Assembly: GCA_009379925.1 (NCBI GenBank)
Contig: WHSU01000022.1
Coordinates: forward strand, 1 to 50,827
Reading direction: 5' to 3'
DNA: 50,827 nucleotides
Origin: Dehalococcoidia bacterium
GTDB taxonomy: Bacteria; Chloroflexota; Dehalococcoidia; UBA2979
The translations under genes were made by a program, and so were the position numbers. The notes beneath the pieces are model-generated. The model worked only from the letters and a program-made list of their open reading frames with translations, was not told the DNA's origin and ran no database searches. Shown here piece by piece: positions 27,673 to 37,065 of this stretch. The stretch's first letter is position 1. The number at the start of each line of letters is the position of its first letter.

Positions 27673-29078
27673 TCGTGGAAGTCGACGACCCGCCCGAGGG
27701 CAGCGGCGCCACGCTCGAAGTTCGGATAGACCGGGAAGCCCCGCGAGGCCACGTGCGCGCGGGCGCGCACCACCTGCTCCTCGTCGCCGCCCATCGCACC
27801 CCCGGTCGGGATCATCGTGACCACGGGGAAGCCGGTCCGCTCGCGGTACTGCTGGAGCAGGTCAAGCTGCCCGTCCAGCCGCGCCGGGTCGTCGTCGAAG
27901 CCGCGCGCGCCAATCTCGATGGCGACTCCGGCATCGATGGCCGAGTCCTCCGCGAGGATGTCGAGGATCTTCTTGAGGTTGTCGGTCTCGCGGCCGATCG
28001 TGCTGGCGGCGTCGAACGGGTTGCGGTACGAGCCACCGACCGTCATGAAGAACTCCGCCAGCCGTTCGTACGAGGCCGGCGACAGCTCTGGTACGTCGAA
28101 GCCGGCGCGCTCGAACTGGTCGGTGATGGCGACGGACTGGCCACCGGTCATCGCGACCAGCGCGATGTCGCGGCCGGTCGGCGTCGTGGTGTGCACCAGG
28201 GCGGCCATGGTGTCGATGGCGTCGTCGATGGACTGCGCGGGGATGGCGCCAGTCTGCTGGATCAGCGCATCCCACACGGCGATGTCGGACGCCAGCGAGC
28301 CGGTGTGCGACCGCACGGCGCGCGCGCCGGCCTTCGAGCGCCCACCCCGCCAGATGACCACCGGCTTGCGCCTGGTCGCCTGGCGCAGCAGCTCGAAGAA
28401 GCGGCGCCCTTCGCGCACGCCCTCCAGGTACATGAAGATCGCGGGCGTGTCCGGATCTTCGAGCAGGTACTCCAGGTAGTCGCACTCATTGAGCACGGCG
28501 GCGTTGCCAATGGAGATCGTGCGGGTCACCTTCACCCCGACGCGTTGCGCGCCCAGCGTCATGCCGATGCCGTGCGTGCCGCTCTGCGAGATGATCGAGA
28601 CGTCCCCACCCGCGCCCTGCTCCTGCGCGGCGCTGAACTTCACGCCCAGCCGGCGGTTGTAGACGCCCATGCAGTTAGGGCCGACGAGGGGCATGCCCGC
28701 CTCGCGGCACATCTCGACGAGCTGGTCCTGTAGCGCGGCCGCCTCGGGCTCACCGGTCTCGGCAAAGCCGGAGGTGAACATGCTGATCCCGCCGACGCCC
28801 TTTTTGATGGCGTCGCCTACCACAAACGGGGTGACCTGCCTCGGCACGGCGCAGATGACGAGGTCGACCTCGCCCGGCACGTCCAGGAGCGACGTGAAGT
28901 TCTGGTAGCCACGCTCCTCGATGCCGGCGATCTCCTTCTCGTCCAACTGGACGGAATAGACCTGGCCGGTGAACTCCTTGAGGTTGGTCAGCCACTGGTA
29001 GCTCGGGGCCTTGTCGCCGACCACCACGACGGTGCGGGGATTGAGCGCACGGTCGAGGCGGGCGCGGTCCACGCGCAC
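27654..29078 (-). CDS. ADP-forming acyl-CoA synthetase alpha-type subunit (CoA-binding and ligase domains)
   Basis: The 474-residue protein starts with GTG. A CoA-binding Rossmann domain (RTVVVVGDKAPSYQWL, then MPLVGPNCMGVYN) is followed by the two succinyl-CoA-ligase-like domains. GGRSKAGARAVRSHTGSLA contains the His expected to carry the phosphoryl group in ADP-forming acetyl-CoA synthetases. With the ATP-grasp partner next to it, the reaction is acyl-CoA + ADP + Pi to acid + CoA + ATP (or reverse). The acyl group cannot be read from sequence. Confidence 0.85.
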   Translation of the reverse strand: MRVDRARLDRALNPRTVVVVGDKAPSYQWLTNLKEFTGQVYSVQLDEKEIAGIEERGYQNFTSLLDVPGEVDLVICAVPRQVTPFVVGDAIKKGVGGISMFTSGFAETGEPEAAALQDQLVEMCREAGMPLVGPNCMGVYNRRLGVKFSAAQEQGAGGDVSIISQSGTHGIGMTLGAQRVGVKVTRTISIGNAAVLNECDYLEYLLEDPDTPAIFMYLEGVREGRRFFELLRQATRRKPVVIWRGGRSKAGARAVRSHTGSLASDIAVWDALIQQTGAIPAQSIDDAIDTMAALVHTTTPTGRDIALVAMTGGQSVAITDQFERAGFDVPELSPASYERLAEFFMTVGGSYRNPFDAASTIGRETDNLKKILDILAEDSAIDAGVAIEIGARGFDDDPARLDGQLDLLQQYRERTGFPVVTMIPTGGAMGGDEEQVVRARAHVASRGFPVYPNFERGAAALGRVVDFHEWSASL

Positions 29079-29079
29079 C

Positions 29080-29787
29080 TCAGGCCTCCACAGCGGCGGG
29101 CTCGGCGAGCACCACGCGCGCGTCGACAGCCATGACGCCGTCCGGGTAGGCCAGCACCGGATTCAGGTCCAGTTCCGCGACCTCGGGGTGCTGCGCGACG
29201 AAGTCGGAGACCTGCAGGATGAGGCGCTCCAGCGCATCGAAGTCGGCCGCCGGCTGCCCGCGCACCCCCTCCAGGATCTTCACGCCCTGGATCTCACGCA
29301 CCATCTGCGCGGCGTCCCGCGCCTCCAGCGGGACGATGCGAAAGGCAACGTCCTTCAGCACTTCGACGAAGATGCCGCCGAGGCCGAACATCATGACCGG
29401 CCCGAACTGCGGGTCCGTGGTGGCGCCCACGATCACCTCGATACCGGGCTTGGCCTGCTGCTGCACCGAGACACCATCGATGCCGGCGCCCGGCGCGGCC
29501 TGCCGGACAGCGGCGAGCATCGAGTCGTAGCCCGCGCGCACGGCGTCCGCGTCGTCGAGGCCGAGGATGACACCACCGACATCGGACTTGTGGGCGATGT
29601 CGCCCGACACGATCTTGAGGACGACCGGGAAGCCCATCTCGGTGGCGAACTGGGCCGCCTCATCCGCGCTGGTGGCGAGCCTGGCCTGCGTGACCGGGAT
29701 GCCGGCGTCGTGGAGCAGTTGCTTGGACTCGACTTCAGTCAGCAGGGTGCGGCCCTCGGCGCGGGCCGCCGCGATCGGATCGCTCAT
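29080..29787 (-). CDS. ADP-forming acyl-CoA synthetase beta-type subunit (ATP-grasp)
   Basis: The 235-residue ATP-grasp_5 protein has LTEVESKQLLHDAGIPV, FPVVLKIVSGDIAHKSDVGGV (the His in AHKSDVGGV is expected to receive phosphate from the alpha His), and the C-terminal ELDLNPVLAYPDG motif. Its stop is adjacent to the GTG of the alpha subunit, so this is a two-subunit form with beta first. The TATGCT sequence on the minus strand at 29857-29852 is a possible promoter. Confidence 0.87.
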   Translation of the reverse strand: MSDPIAAARAEGRTLLTEVESKQLLHDAGIPVTQARLATSADEAAQFATEMGFPVVLKIVSGDIAHKSDVGGVILGLDDADAVRAGYDSMLAAVRQAAPGAGIDGVSVQQQAKPGIEVIVGATTDPQFGPVMMFGLGGIFVEVLKDVAFRIVPLEARDAAQMVREIQGVKILEGVRGQPAADFDALERLILQVSDFVAQHPEVAELDLNPVLAYPDGVMAVDARVVLAEPAAVEA

Positions 29788-29935
29788 CCGTCATCTCCGG
29801 TCCTGGTAGATGCTTTGAGGCGCCCGGGCCTTCCAGCCCGCGGGCGCGGCCAGCATATGGGCGGCTCAGGGGGTCCGCAACAACACTTTGAGTGGCGTTC
29901 GCCGAGGTACTGCCGATGTACTACAAGGATTGCGA

Positions 29936-31297
29936 CTACGTGGAGCGATCTTCCGACGGCTCGCCCTGACCCGCGCCGCTGCCACCGTCCTCGTCCGGCT
30001 CCGGCACGAGCGCTACGACAGCCTCGCGCACACCGTGGCCCTCCACAACCGTGACCTGGAACGACACCCCGCGATACTCGACGCTATCGCCGATGGCGGG
30101 CGGGCGGCCGAGCAGCATGAGGATCAGGCCGCTCACGGTGTCCACGTCCTCGTGTTCCAGCTCCACGTCGAGCCGTTCGCCCACCTCCTCGATGCGAGTG
30201 GTACCGGCGACGTGCAGGCGCCCGGCGGCGTCGACGTAGAGGTCGCGCTCGGCCAGCGTCTCCGGCTCGATCGCGCCCACGATCTCCTCGGAGAGGTCAT
30301 CCGAGGTGACGACACCAGCCGTGCCGCCGTGCTCGTCCAGCACGACCGCCAGCTGGCCGCCATGGTCGCTCATGGCCGCCATCACCGCCTGAAGCCGCGC
30401 GGTCTCGGGGACGAACGGCACCGGGCGCACGTCCCCCTCGGTGACCGCGCGGTCCTCCAGCAGCAGCCGCAGGATGTCGCGCGCGTGGAGGACCCCGACG
30501 ATGTCGTCCAGGTCGTCGGTGTAGACCGGGTAGCGCGTGTGCGGCTCGGTGCGGAGCAGCGTCCGCAGGTCGTCCGGGGTGGCGCCCAGTGGGATGCCCG
30601 CCACCATCACACGAGGGGTCAGGACGTCGTCCGCAGTGAAGTCGCCGAACTCGAACAGCTCGCGGAGCACCCGCCCGGACTCCGGGCGCAGCGCCCCACG
30701 CTCCAGGCTCTCCTCCACGATGAACTGCAACTCCTCGGCGGTGTGGTACTGCTCCGCGGAACGCTCCTGGCGGTTGATGCCGAAGACGCGCAGGATCCCG
30801 TTCCCGAGCCCGTTCAGGGCGATCACCAGCGGGTAGAGCAGGGTGCGGACGGCGAGCATGGGCGGGGTGACAAGGGTCGCCGTCCGCTCGGCACGCTGAA
30901 GCGCGAGCGACTTCGGCACCATCTCGCCGATCACGATGTGGAAGTACGTCATGATCGCCACCGCCAGCACGCTGGCGACGGCATGCACCGCGATCGTCTC
31001 CGCCAGCCCGCTCGCGTCGAGCGCTACCTCCAGGCCATGGGCCAGCTGATGCTCCCCGTACATACCGAGGCCCAGCGTCGCGAAGGTGATGCCGAGCTGA
31101 GCCGTGGCAATGTAGCGGTCCTGGCTCCGCGGGTCGGTGAGGATGCGGTCCACCAGCCGCGCGATGGGGCGCCCCCGGAGCGCCTTCTGGCGCACCGAGG
31201 CCCGAGGGGCGCCGACGATCGCGAACTCCGCGGCCACGAAGAGGCCGTTCAGCAGGATCAGCGCAGCGATGATAAGCGTGGGTACGAGGATGCTCAC
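29936..31297 (-). CDS. CNNM/CorC (HlyC) family membrane protein with CBS pair
   Basis: This 453-residue protein has an N-terminal CNNM domain of about 200 residues with four membrane segments (start MSILVPTLIIAALILLNGLFVAAEF; then VIGEMVPKSLALQRAE), two CBS repeats (VLTPRVMVAGIPLGATPDDL and the RLQAVMAAMSDHGGQLAVVLDEHGGTAGVV region) and a CorC/HlyC C-terminal domain (VDTVSGLILMLLG). Family members are linked to magnesium or cobalt efflux. Its ATG overlaps the upstream gene by 4 nt, so the two paralogues are coupled. Confidence 0.9.
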   Translation of the reverse strand: MSILVPTLIIAALILLNGLFVAAEFAIVGAPRASVRQKALRGRPIARLVDRILTDPRSQDRYIATAQLGITFATLGLGMYGEHQLAHGLEVALDASGLAETIAVHAVASVLAVAIMTYFHIVIGEMVPKSLALQRAERTATLVTPPMLAVRTLLYPLVIALNGLGNGILRVFGINRQERSAEQYHTAEELQFIVEESLERGALRPESGRVLRELFEFGDFTADDVLTPRVMVAGIPLGATPDDLRTLLRTEPHTRYPVYTDDLDDIVGVLHARDILRLLLEDRAVTEGDVRPVPFVPETARLQAVMAAMSDHGGQLAVVLDEHGGTAGVVTSDDLSEEIVGAIEPETLAERDLYVDAAGRLHVAGTTRIEEVGERLDVELEHEDVDTVSGLILMLLGRPPAIGDSVEYRGVSFQVTVVEGHGVREAVVALVPEPDEDGGSGAGQGEPSEDRST

Positions 31298-32604
31298 GGT
31301 GGCGACTCCACGCTCGCCGTCAGCGGCCGAGCCAGCAACGACCCGACCACACGGTCCTCGACGCGCTCCACCTCCACTTCGACGCCGGCGATGGTGACCC
31401 GCTCACCACCCAGCGGCAGGTCTCCCAGCTCCTCGATCACGCGGCCGCCGATCGTGTCCGCCTGGCTGTCCCAGTGGACGCCGAGCCAGCGTTCCGCCTC
31501 GTCGATCCGCATCGAGCCCGGAAGCCGCACGCGGCCGTCCGGGAGGTGCTCCGGCGCCTCGTCGTCGTCGCCGCGCACGTCGCCCGCCCCCAGCACCTCG
31601 GCGATGGCGTCCCGCAGCGTCACAAGGCCGGCCACGCCGCCGAACTCGTCGATCACGAGGGCCTGCTCGGTGCGGTGCTGGCGCAGCAGTGAGAGCAACT
31701 GGTCGGCGCGGGCGCTCTCCGGGATGCTCGCCACCGGCCGCACGATCGCCTCGAGGCTCGCGACCTTGCCGTGGCGGGCGAAGTGGGCCACCAGGTCCTT
31801 CGCGTGCACGATCCCGATGACCTCATCCAGCGAGCCACGGAAGACGGGGAGGCGCGTGAAGCCGCTCCCAATCACCTCCTGCAGCAGTTCTCCGGCCGGA
31901 GTGTCGATGTCGATGGCGACGATCTGGTTGCGCGGCACCATGAGCCGCCGCACCGGCTGCAAGCTCAGGCGGAGCGCGCGGTGGAGGCGCTCCTGTTCGT
32001 CCGGCTCGAGCAGCCCTCCGTCGCGGCTCTCCGCGATCAGCAGGTCGATCTCGGAGGGCGAGTGGATGTGCCGGTGCCCCGTTGCGGGTTGTCCCAGCAG
32101 ACGGAGGATGAGGATGCCGCTGCCGTTGAGGACGTAGATGAACCCGGTGAAGAGCCAAAGCGACCAGCGCATGGGGATGGACGTGTAGAGCGCCAGCTGC
32201 GTGGGGAACTGGAGGGCGACGGACTTCGGCACCAGCTCGCCGAGCACCACCTGCAACGAGGTCAACCCGAGCAGGACGACCACGGCGGAGGTGCTCTGCG
32301 CGGCCACCTCCTGCAGGCCGCCCAGGTCCTCGAACAGCGGTGCGACCTGCGGCGCGAGGCTCGCCTGCCCGTACGCGCCGAGCACTAGGCTGGAGAGCGT
32401 GATGCCGATCTGGCAGGCCGCCACGTAGCGGTCGAGCTTCCGCCCGTCCTCCAGCACCGGGAGCATCCAGCGCGCCATCCCGTTGCCCTCGTCCGCCAGC
32501 TGGCGGATACGGCCACGTCGCGCGCTGACCGCCCCGAACTCCGCGGCCACGTAGAGGGCGTTGACGGCGATCAAGATGACGACAACGAGCGAGGTGACGG
32601 CCAT
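31294..32604 (-). CDS. CNNM/CorC (HlyC) family membrane protein with CBS pair
   Basis: The ATG at 32604 gives 436 residues and the same layout as the downstream paralogue: CNNM membrane part (VILIAVNALYVAAEFGAVSARRGR, LGELVPKSVALQFP), CBS repeats with VIGIVHAKDL and ALVIDEFGGVAGLVTL, and the CorC C-terminal domain (ADTIGGRVIEELGDLPLGG). It probably forms a hetero- or homodimer in ion transport. A TATCAT -10-like box lies on the minus strand at 32695-32690, about 85 nt upstream of the start. Confidence 0.9.
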   Translation of the reverse strand: MAVTSLVVVILIAVNALYVAAEFGAVSARRGRIRQLADEGNGMARWMLPVLEDGRKLDRYVAACQIGITLSSLVLGAYGQASLAPQVAPLFEDLGGLQEVAAQSTSAVVVLLGLTSLQVVLGELVPKSVALQFPTQLALYTSIPMRWSLWLFTGFIYVLNGSGILILRLLGQPATGHRHIHSPSEIDLLIAESRDGGLLEPDEQERLHRALRLSLQPVRRLMVPRNQIVAIDIDTPAGELLQEVIGSGFTRLPVFRGSLDEVIGIVHAKDLVAHFARHGKVASLEAIVRPVASIPESARADQLLSLLRQHRTEQALVIDEFGGVAGLVTLRDAIAEVLGAGDVRGDDDEAPEHLPDGRVRLPGSMRIDEAERWLGVHWDSQADTIGGRVIEELGDLPLGGERVTIAGVEVEVERVEDRVVGSLLARPLTASVESPP

Positions 32605-32689
32605 GGGGGGCACGGCTGAGGAAGCCTGCTGCCGCGGTGCTCCTTCACATCCCACCGACCGAGTCCGCGGTGGGGGTGCTCTGGCGGAG

Positions 32690-32695
32690 ATGATA
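32690..32695 (-). promoter_or_regulatory. Putative -10 box for the CNNM operon
   Basis: Read on the minus strand this is GCTATCAT, matching the -10-like motif seen in front of several other genes in the window. No clear -35 box is visible. Confidence 0.35.
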
Positions 32696-32775
32696 GCGGA
32701 ATCCCCGGCGCGTCGCGCGGACCGCGCCAGCCCCTCCTTGCGCCATCGGTGCGTGACACCGGACGATGCTCCGCG

Positions 32776-33465
32776 ATGTCGATCCGCAGCCGTTTCAGCC
32801 AATTCCGGGAGCGCGTGGCGCGGCCCGCGCCCGAGGAGTCCACGTACAGCGAGGACGACGCGGGCACACCGGCGGCGTCGCCTCGGCTGGTCGTCGGTCT
32901 CGGGAATCCAGGCGGCGGCTACGCGCGAACGCGGCACAACGTCGGCGTGTGGTGCGTGACGCTGCTGGCGGAGCGCCACAGCGGGCGGCTGGAACGCCAG
33001 GGCCGCGTCGACAGCGCGGAAATCGAGGCCGGCGGCCGCCGTTTCAGCGTGGCCCGGTCGCGCACCTTCTACAACGAGGCGGGACCGGCCATCGCCGCCG
33101 AGCTCAGGCGGCTGCGGCTGAAGCCCGCCGACCTGCTCGTGATCTACGACGAGCTGGACCTGCCCGTCGGGAAGGTGCGGCTGCGGTTACAGGGCAGCCA
33201 CGGCGGGAACAACGGGATGAAGTCGATCATCGGCGCGCTCGGGAGCAATGAGTTCCCGCGCATCCGCATCGGCATCGACCGCCCGTACGACGCGGGCGCC
33301 CCGGTCCGCGAGCCCGACCGCATCGCGGACTGGGTGCTGTCGCCGCCGACTCCCGAGGAGCGCGAGCGCCTGGAGACCGCGGTCGTCACCGTGGCCGACG
33401 CCGTGGAGGTAGCGGCGCGTGAGGGCATCCAGGCGGCGATGAACCGCCTCAACCGGGCGGGGTGA
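32776..33465 (+). CDS. pth: Peptidyl-tRNA hydrolase
   Basis: The ATG at 32776 is the most likely start; a GTG at 32749 is possible. About 35 N-terminal residues precede the conserved body, which is longer than in E. coli Pth. The body has LVVGLGNPGGGYARTRHNVG (catalytic His) and DELDLPVGKVRLRLQGSHGG. The next element reads GGNNGMKSI where most Pth have GGHNG, so the second conserved His (His113 in E. coli) is Asn. TFYNEAG replaces the usual TFMN. The enzyme recycles peptidyl-tRNA in the cytoplasm. Confidence 0.9.
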   Translation: MSIRSRFSQFRERVARPAPEESTYSEDDAGTPAASPRLVVGLGNPGGGYARTRHNVGVWCVTLLAERHSGRLERQGRVDSAEIEAGGRRFSVARSRTFYNEAGPAIAAELRRLRLKPADLLVIYDELDLPVGKVRLRLQGSHGGNNGMKSIIGALGSNEFPRIRIGIDRPYDAGAPVREPDRIADWVLSPPTPEERERLETAVVTVADAVEVAAREGIQAAMNRLNRAG

Positions 33466-33502
33466 GCGTCCGACACGAAAGGCGTCCCGGCGGCGCACGC
33501 GG

Positions 33503-33508
33503 TATCAT
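33503..33508 (+). promoter_or_regulatory. Putative -10 box for mfd
   Basis: GCGGTATCATAGG lies about 83 nt upstream of the TTG start of mfd. TATCAT matches the -10-like motif repeated in the window. Confidence 0.4.
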
Positions 33509-33590
33509 AGGTATGTCACCGCACATCTCGTAGGGCCCACCCCAGAGGGGCGGCCCCATTCGCACGTGCGCCCACTTCGGAGGATCGTCC

Positions 33591-36500
33591 TTGGACCTGC
33601 GCCCCCTCCTGGCACCGCTACAGGCCGTTGAACCGCTGACGGAGGTCTACCGGCGCCTCGACCAGAACACCGTGGTCACTCTGGGTGTGAGCGACGCCGG
33701 CAAGGCCGTCACGGCCGCGCTGCTGTGGCGCCGCATGCGACGCCCCACGCTGCTGGTCGTGGCGCGCGAGGGCGACGTGGACGCGTACGTGGAGCAGCTG
33801 CGCGGCTGGACCGGCGAAGCCGCAGTGGCATTCCCAGCACGCGGGACGCTGCCATACCAGCGTGAGCGGTCCGACGAGGCCACGCTCCAGCGCATCGCCG
33901 TGCTCTCCCGCATCGCGCACGCCAGCTCCGGCGGCGACCCACCGCTGGTCGTCGCCTCGGCGGCGGCCGTCGCCCAGCACACGCTGCGCCCGGCCGACCT
34001 CGGGCGCGGGCCGGGCCGGGTCAGCCGCGGCGACCGGCTCTCGCTCGACGTGCTGGCGATGGCGCTCATCGAAGCGGGCTACGCCTTCGAACCGCTCGTC
34101 GAGGAGACCGGCCAGGCGGCGCGGCGCGGCGGGCTCGTCGATGTCTTCCCTCCGGGCGCCGCGGACCCGGTACGCATCGAGTTCTTCGGCCCGGAGGTCG
34201 ACTCGATCCGCGCGTTCGACCCGGTCACCCAGCGCACGGTCGAGCAACTGGACGAGGTCGACCTGGGCCCCGCCGGCGAGTGGTTCCCGTCTCGCGAGGA
34301 ACTGCAACGGCTCGCCGAGCACCTCGATGGCGCACGCACGGACGAGGTCGAGGGCGACCTCCGCGCGCTGCGGCGTGGCGAGCTACCGGCACCGGCCCTG
34401 TACGGCCCGCTGGCCGTCGACGCCACGATCCTGGACCACCTCCGCTCCGACGCCCTGCTGGTGCTCGACGAGCGCGAGGCGCTGGACGCGGCCGCCAGCG
34501 ACCTGGACGAGCTGACCGAGGAACGCCGCGCGGACCTGGCCGGGCGGGGTGAGATGGACGCCCGTGCGCCGTTGCCGCACGAGCCTCGGGCGACACTCCA
34601 GGCGACGCTGGATGCGCATCGGCGGCGCGCCGAGCTGGCACGCTGGGCGACGGGGCACGAGCCGGGCGCGTTCCGCCTCCCCTTCGCACCGGCGGACGCC
34701 TACGCCGGGCGCCTCCAGGCAGCCGCGCGCGACATCGACCGCTTCGTGCGCCGCGGCGACCGCGTGGTGGTGGTGACGCAACAGGCGCAACGCTTTGCGG
34801 AGGTGCTGGGCGAAGAGGGGATCGATGCGCACGTGACGGCGGGCCTCGGCGAGCCGCCCCCCCGGGGGTCGCTGAGCCTGGTCCAGGGCTCACTGCCGGA
34901 AGGCTGGCAACTCGGCCTCCAGGGCGCCGTCTTCAACCTGAACACGGACCGCGAGCTGTTCGGGTTCGTGAAGCGTCGGCGCGCCTTGCGCCAGCGCGCG
35001 ACACACCGCTCTCGCTTCCTCGCGGAGGTGCAGCCGGGCGACTTCGTGGTGCACGCGGACCACGGGATCGCGCGCTTCGGCGGCATCGTCCGCCGCCCCG
35101 TGGACAACGAGGAGCGCGACTACCTCGAACTCCGCTACGCCGGGGACGACCGTCTCTACGTGCCAATCGAGCAGGTGGACCGTGTCTCGCGGTACACCGG
35201 GCCGGGCGGCTACGCACCAAGACTGACGCGCCTGGGGACGCAAGAGTGGACACGGGCGCGCGCCCGAGTGAAGGCGGCGGTCGAGATCGTCGCGCAGGAC
35301 CTCGTGCGGCTGTACGCGGCGCGGCAGATGCTCGGCGGCCACGCCTTCGGGCCGGACACCGCGTGGCAGCGTGAGCTGGAGGAGTCCTTCCCGTACGAGG
35401 AGACCCCCGACCAGCTCGAATCGCTGACCGCCGTCAAGGCCGACATGGAAGCCGAACGGCCGATGGACCGCATCATCTGCGGCGACGTCGGCTTCGGAAA
35501 GACCGAGGTCGCGCTGCGCGCCGCGTTCAAGGCGGTGCAGGACGGCTACCAGGTGGCCGTGCTCGTGCCGACCACGGTGCTCGCGCAGCAGCACCTGCGC
35601 ACGTTCCGCGAGCGTCTTGCCGCGTTCCCCGTCAGCATCGATGTGCTGTCGCGCTTCCGTTCGGACCAGGAGGCGCGCGACATCATCTCGCGGGCGCGCA
35701 GCGGGGACATCGACATCCTGATCGGCACACACCGCATGCTCGACCCGAGCATCGAGTTCGCGAACCTCGGGCTGGTCGTGATCGACGAGGAGCAACGGTT
35801 CGGGGTGACGCACAAGGAGCGGCTGAAGCGGCTGCGGCTGGAGGTGGACGTGCTCACGTTGTCCGCCACGCCGATCCCCCGCACGTTGCATATGGCGCTC
35901 TCCGGCATCCGGGATATGTCCACCATCGACACCGCACCGGAGGGCCGGCAGCCTGTGCAGACGTACGTCTCCGAGTGGGACGACGCCATCGTGCGCGAGG
36001 CGATCCTGCACGAGATGGAGCGCGGCGGGCAGGTGTACATCGTCCATAACCGCGTGAAGAGCATCGACGTCTTCGCGGACCGCGTGCGGGCGCTCGTGCC
36101 GGAGGCCCGGGTGGCCGTGGGGCACGGGCAGATGCCAGAAGGCATCCTCCAGCGCGTGATGGAGCGTTTCGCGGACGGCGAGTTCGACGTGCTGGTGTGC
36201 ACCACCATCATCGAATCGGGCATCGACATCCCGAACGTGAACACCCTGGTCGTGGACCGTTCGGACCAACTCGGGCTCGCGCAGATGTACCAGCTGCGCG
36301 GACGCGTGGGCCGCAGCGGCAACCAGGCGTACGCGTACCTCCTGCACCCCCGCGAGCGCGTCCTGACGGAGGACGCGCAGGCCCGGCTTTCCACGATCTT
36401 CGAGGCGAACGAACTGGGCGCCGGCTACCAGGTGGCGCTGCGTGACCTGGAGATCCGGGGCGCCGGCAACCTCCTGGGTGCGGAGCAGAGCGGGCACATC

Positions 36501-37058
36501 GCCTCGGTGGGCTTCGACCTGTACACACAGATGCTGGCCGAGGCTGTCGAGGAGCTGAAGGCGTCCCACGAGCAGCGCGTTCCGGAGGCGACCCCCGGCG
36601 AGGTACGCGACCGGCTGCGCGCGATCGTGGTCGACCTCCCGGTGGCGGCGTACATCCCGGAAAGCTACGTCCCCGACATCGAGGGCCGGCTGGCGCTCTA
36701 CCAGCGCATCGCCGGGCTGCACTCACGGGACGACGCGGACGCGCTGGTGCAGGAGACCGCGGACCGCCTGGGCGCGCTCCCGGAACCGCTGGAGAACCTG
36801 ATCGCCCTCGTGCGTATTCGCCTGGCGGCGCTCGATGCCGGCGTGTCCGCCCTGCGCGTCGACCAGGGCGAGGTCGTGCTGGTGGCGCCGGAGTCGCGGC
36901 CGTTCGCGTCGCGCGCCCTGCCGCCGCTACCTCGAGGCGTGCGCGTTGGCAGGACGCAGCTGCGCCTGCCTCGTTCGGCGCTGGGCGAAGCGTGGCTGGG
37001 GCCGGTAGAGGCGCTCCTGCAGCTGCTGGCGGGACAACGGGAGCTGGTCCCGGCCTAG
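33591..37058 (+). CDS. mfd: Transcription-repair coupling factor
   Basis: The TTG at 33591 has GGAGG about 7 nt upstream. The 1155-residue protein is a full-length Mfd. The N-terminal UvrB-like region is followed by the RNA-polymerase-interaction domain (QPGDFVVHADHGIARFGGIV). The helicase motor has ETPDQLESLTAVKADMEAE, Walker A GDVGFGKTEV, Walker B VVIDEEQRFG and TTIIESGIDIPNVNTLVVDR, and then comes the C-terminal TRCF domain (VDLPVAAYIPESYVPDIEGRLALYQRI). It pushes stalled RNA polymerase off DNA lesions and recruits UvrA. The stop is only 7 nt from the convergent AI-2E gene. Confidence 0.97.
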   Translation: MDLRPLLAPLQAVEPLTEVYRRLDQNTVVTLGVSDAGKAVTAALLWRRMRRPTLLVVAREGDVDAYVEQLRGWTGEAAVAFPARGTLPYQRERSDEATLQRIAVLSRIAHASSGGDPPLVVASAAAVAQHTLRPADLGRGPGRVSRGDRLSLDVLAMALIEAGYAFEPLVEETGQAARRGGLVDVFPPGAADPVRIEFFGPEVDSIRAFDPVTQRTVEQLDEVDLGPAGEWFPSREELQRLAEHLDGARTDEVEGDLRALRRGELPAPALYGPLAVDATILDHLRSDALLVLDEREALDAAASDLDELTEERRADLAGRGEMDARAPLPHEPRATLQATLDAHRRRAELARWATGHEPGAFRLPFAPADAYAGRLQAAARDIDRFVRRGDRVVVVTQQAQRFAEVLGEEGIDAHVTAGLGEPPPRGSLSLVQGSLPEGWQLGLQGAVFNLNTDRELFGFVKRRRALRQRATHRSRFLAEVQPGDFVVHADHGIARFGGIVRRPVDNEERDYLELRYAGDDRLYVPIEQVDRVSRYTGPGGYAPRLTRLGTQEWTRARARVKAAVEIVAQDLVRLYAARQMLGGHAFGPDTAWQRELEESFPYEETPDQLESLTAVKADMEAERPMDRIICGDVGFGKTEVALRAAFKAVQDGYQVAVLVPTTVLAQQHLRTFRERLAAFPVSIDVLSRFRSDQEARDIISRARSGDIDILIGTHRMLDPSIEFANLGLVVIDEEQRFGVTHKERLKRLRLEVDVLTLSATPIPRTLHMALSGIRDMSTIDTAPEGRQPVQTYVSEWDDAIVREAILHEMERGGQVYIVHNRVKSIDVFADRVRALVPEARVAVGHGQMPEGILQRVMERFADGEFDVLVCTTIIESGIDIPNVNTLVVDRSDQLGLAQMYQLRGRVGRSGNQAYAYLLHPRERVLTEDAQARLSTIFEANELGAGYQVALRDLEIRGAGNLLGAEQSGHIASVGFDLYTQMLAEAVEELKASHEQRVPEATPGEVRDRLRAIVVDLPVAAYIPESYVPDIEGRLALYQRIAGLHSRDDADALVQETADRLGALPEPLENLIALVRIRLAALDAGVSALRVDQGEVVLVAPESRPFASRALPPLPRGVRVGRTQLRLPRSALGEAWLGPVEALLQLLAGQRELVPA

Positions 37059-37065
37059 CACCGGC

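Noticed and set aside
29888..32137. 749-residue frame on the plus strand opposite the CNNM genes
   Set aside because: It is Arg/His/Gln-rich without any domain and is the antisense shadow of two well-supported CNNM/CorC genes.
34890..36722. 610-residue minus-strand frame opposite mfd
   Set aside because: The mfd frame carries all Mfd motifs; the opposite frame is a high-GC shadow with no recognisable domain.
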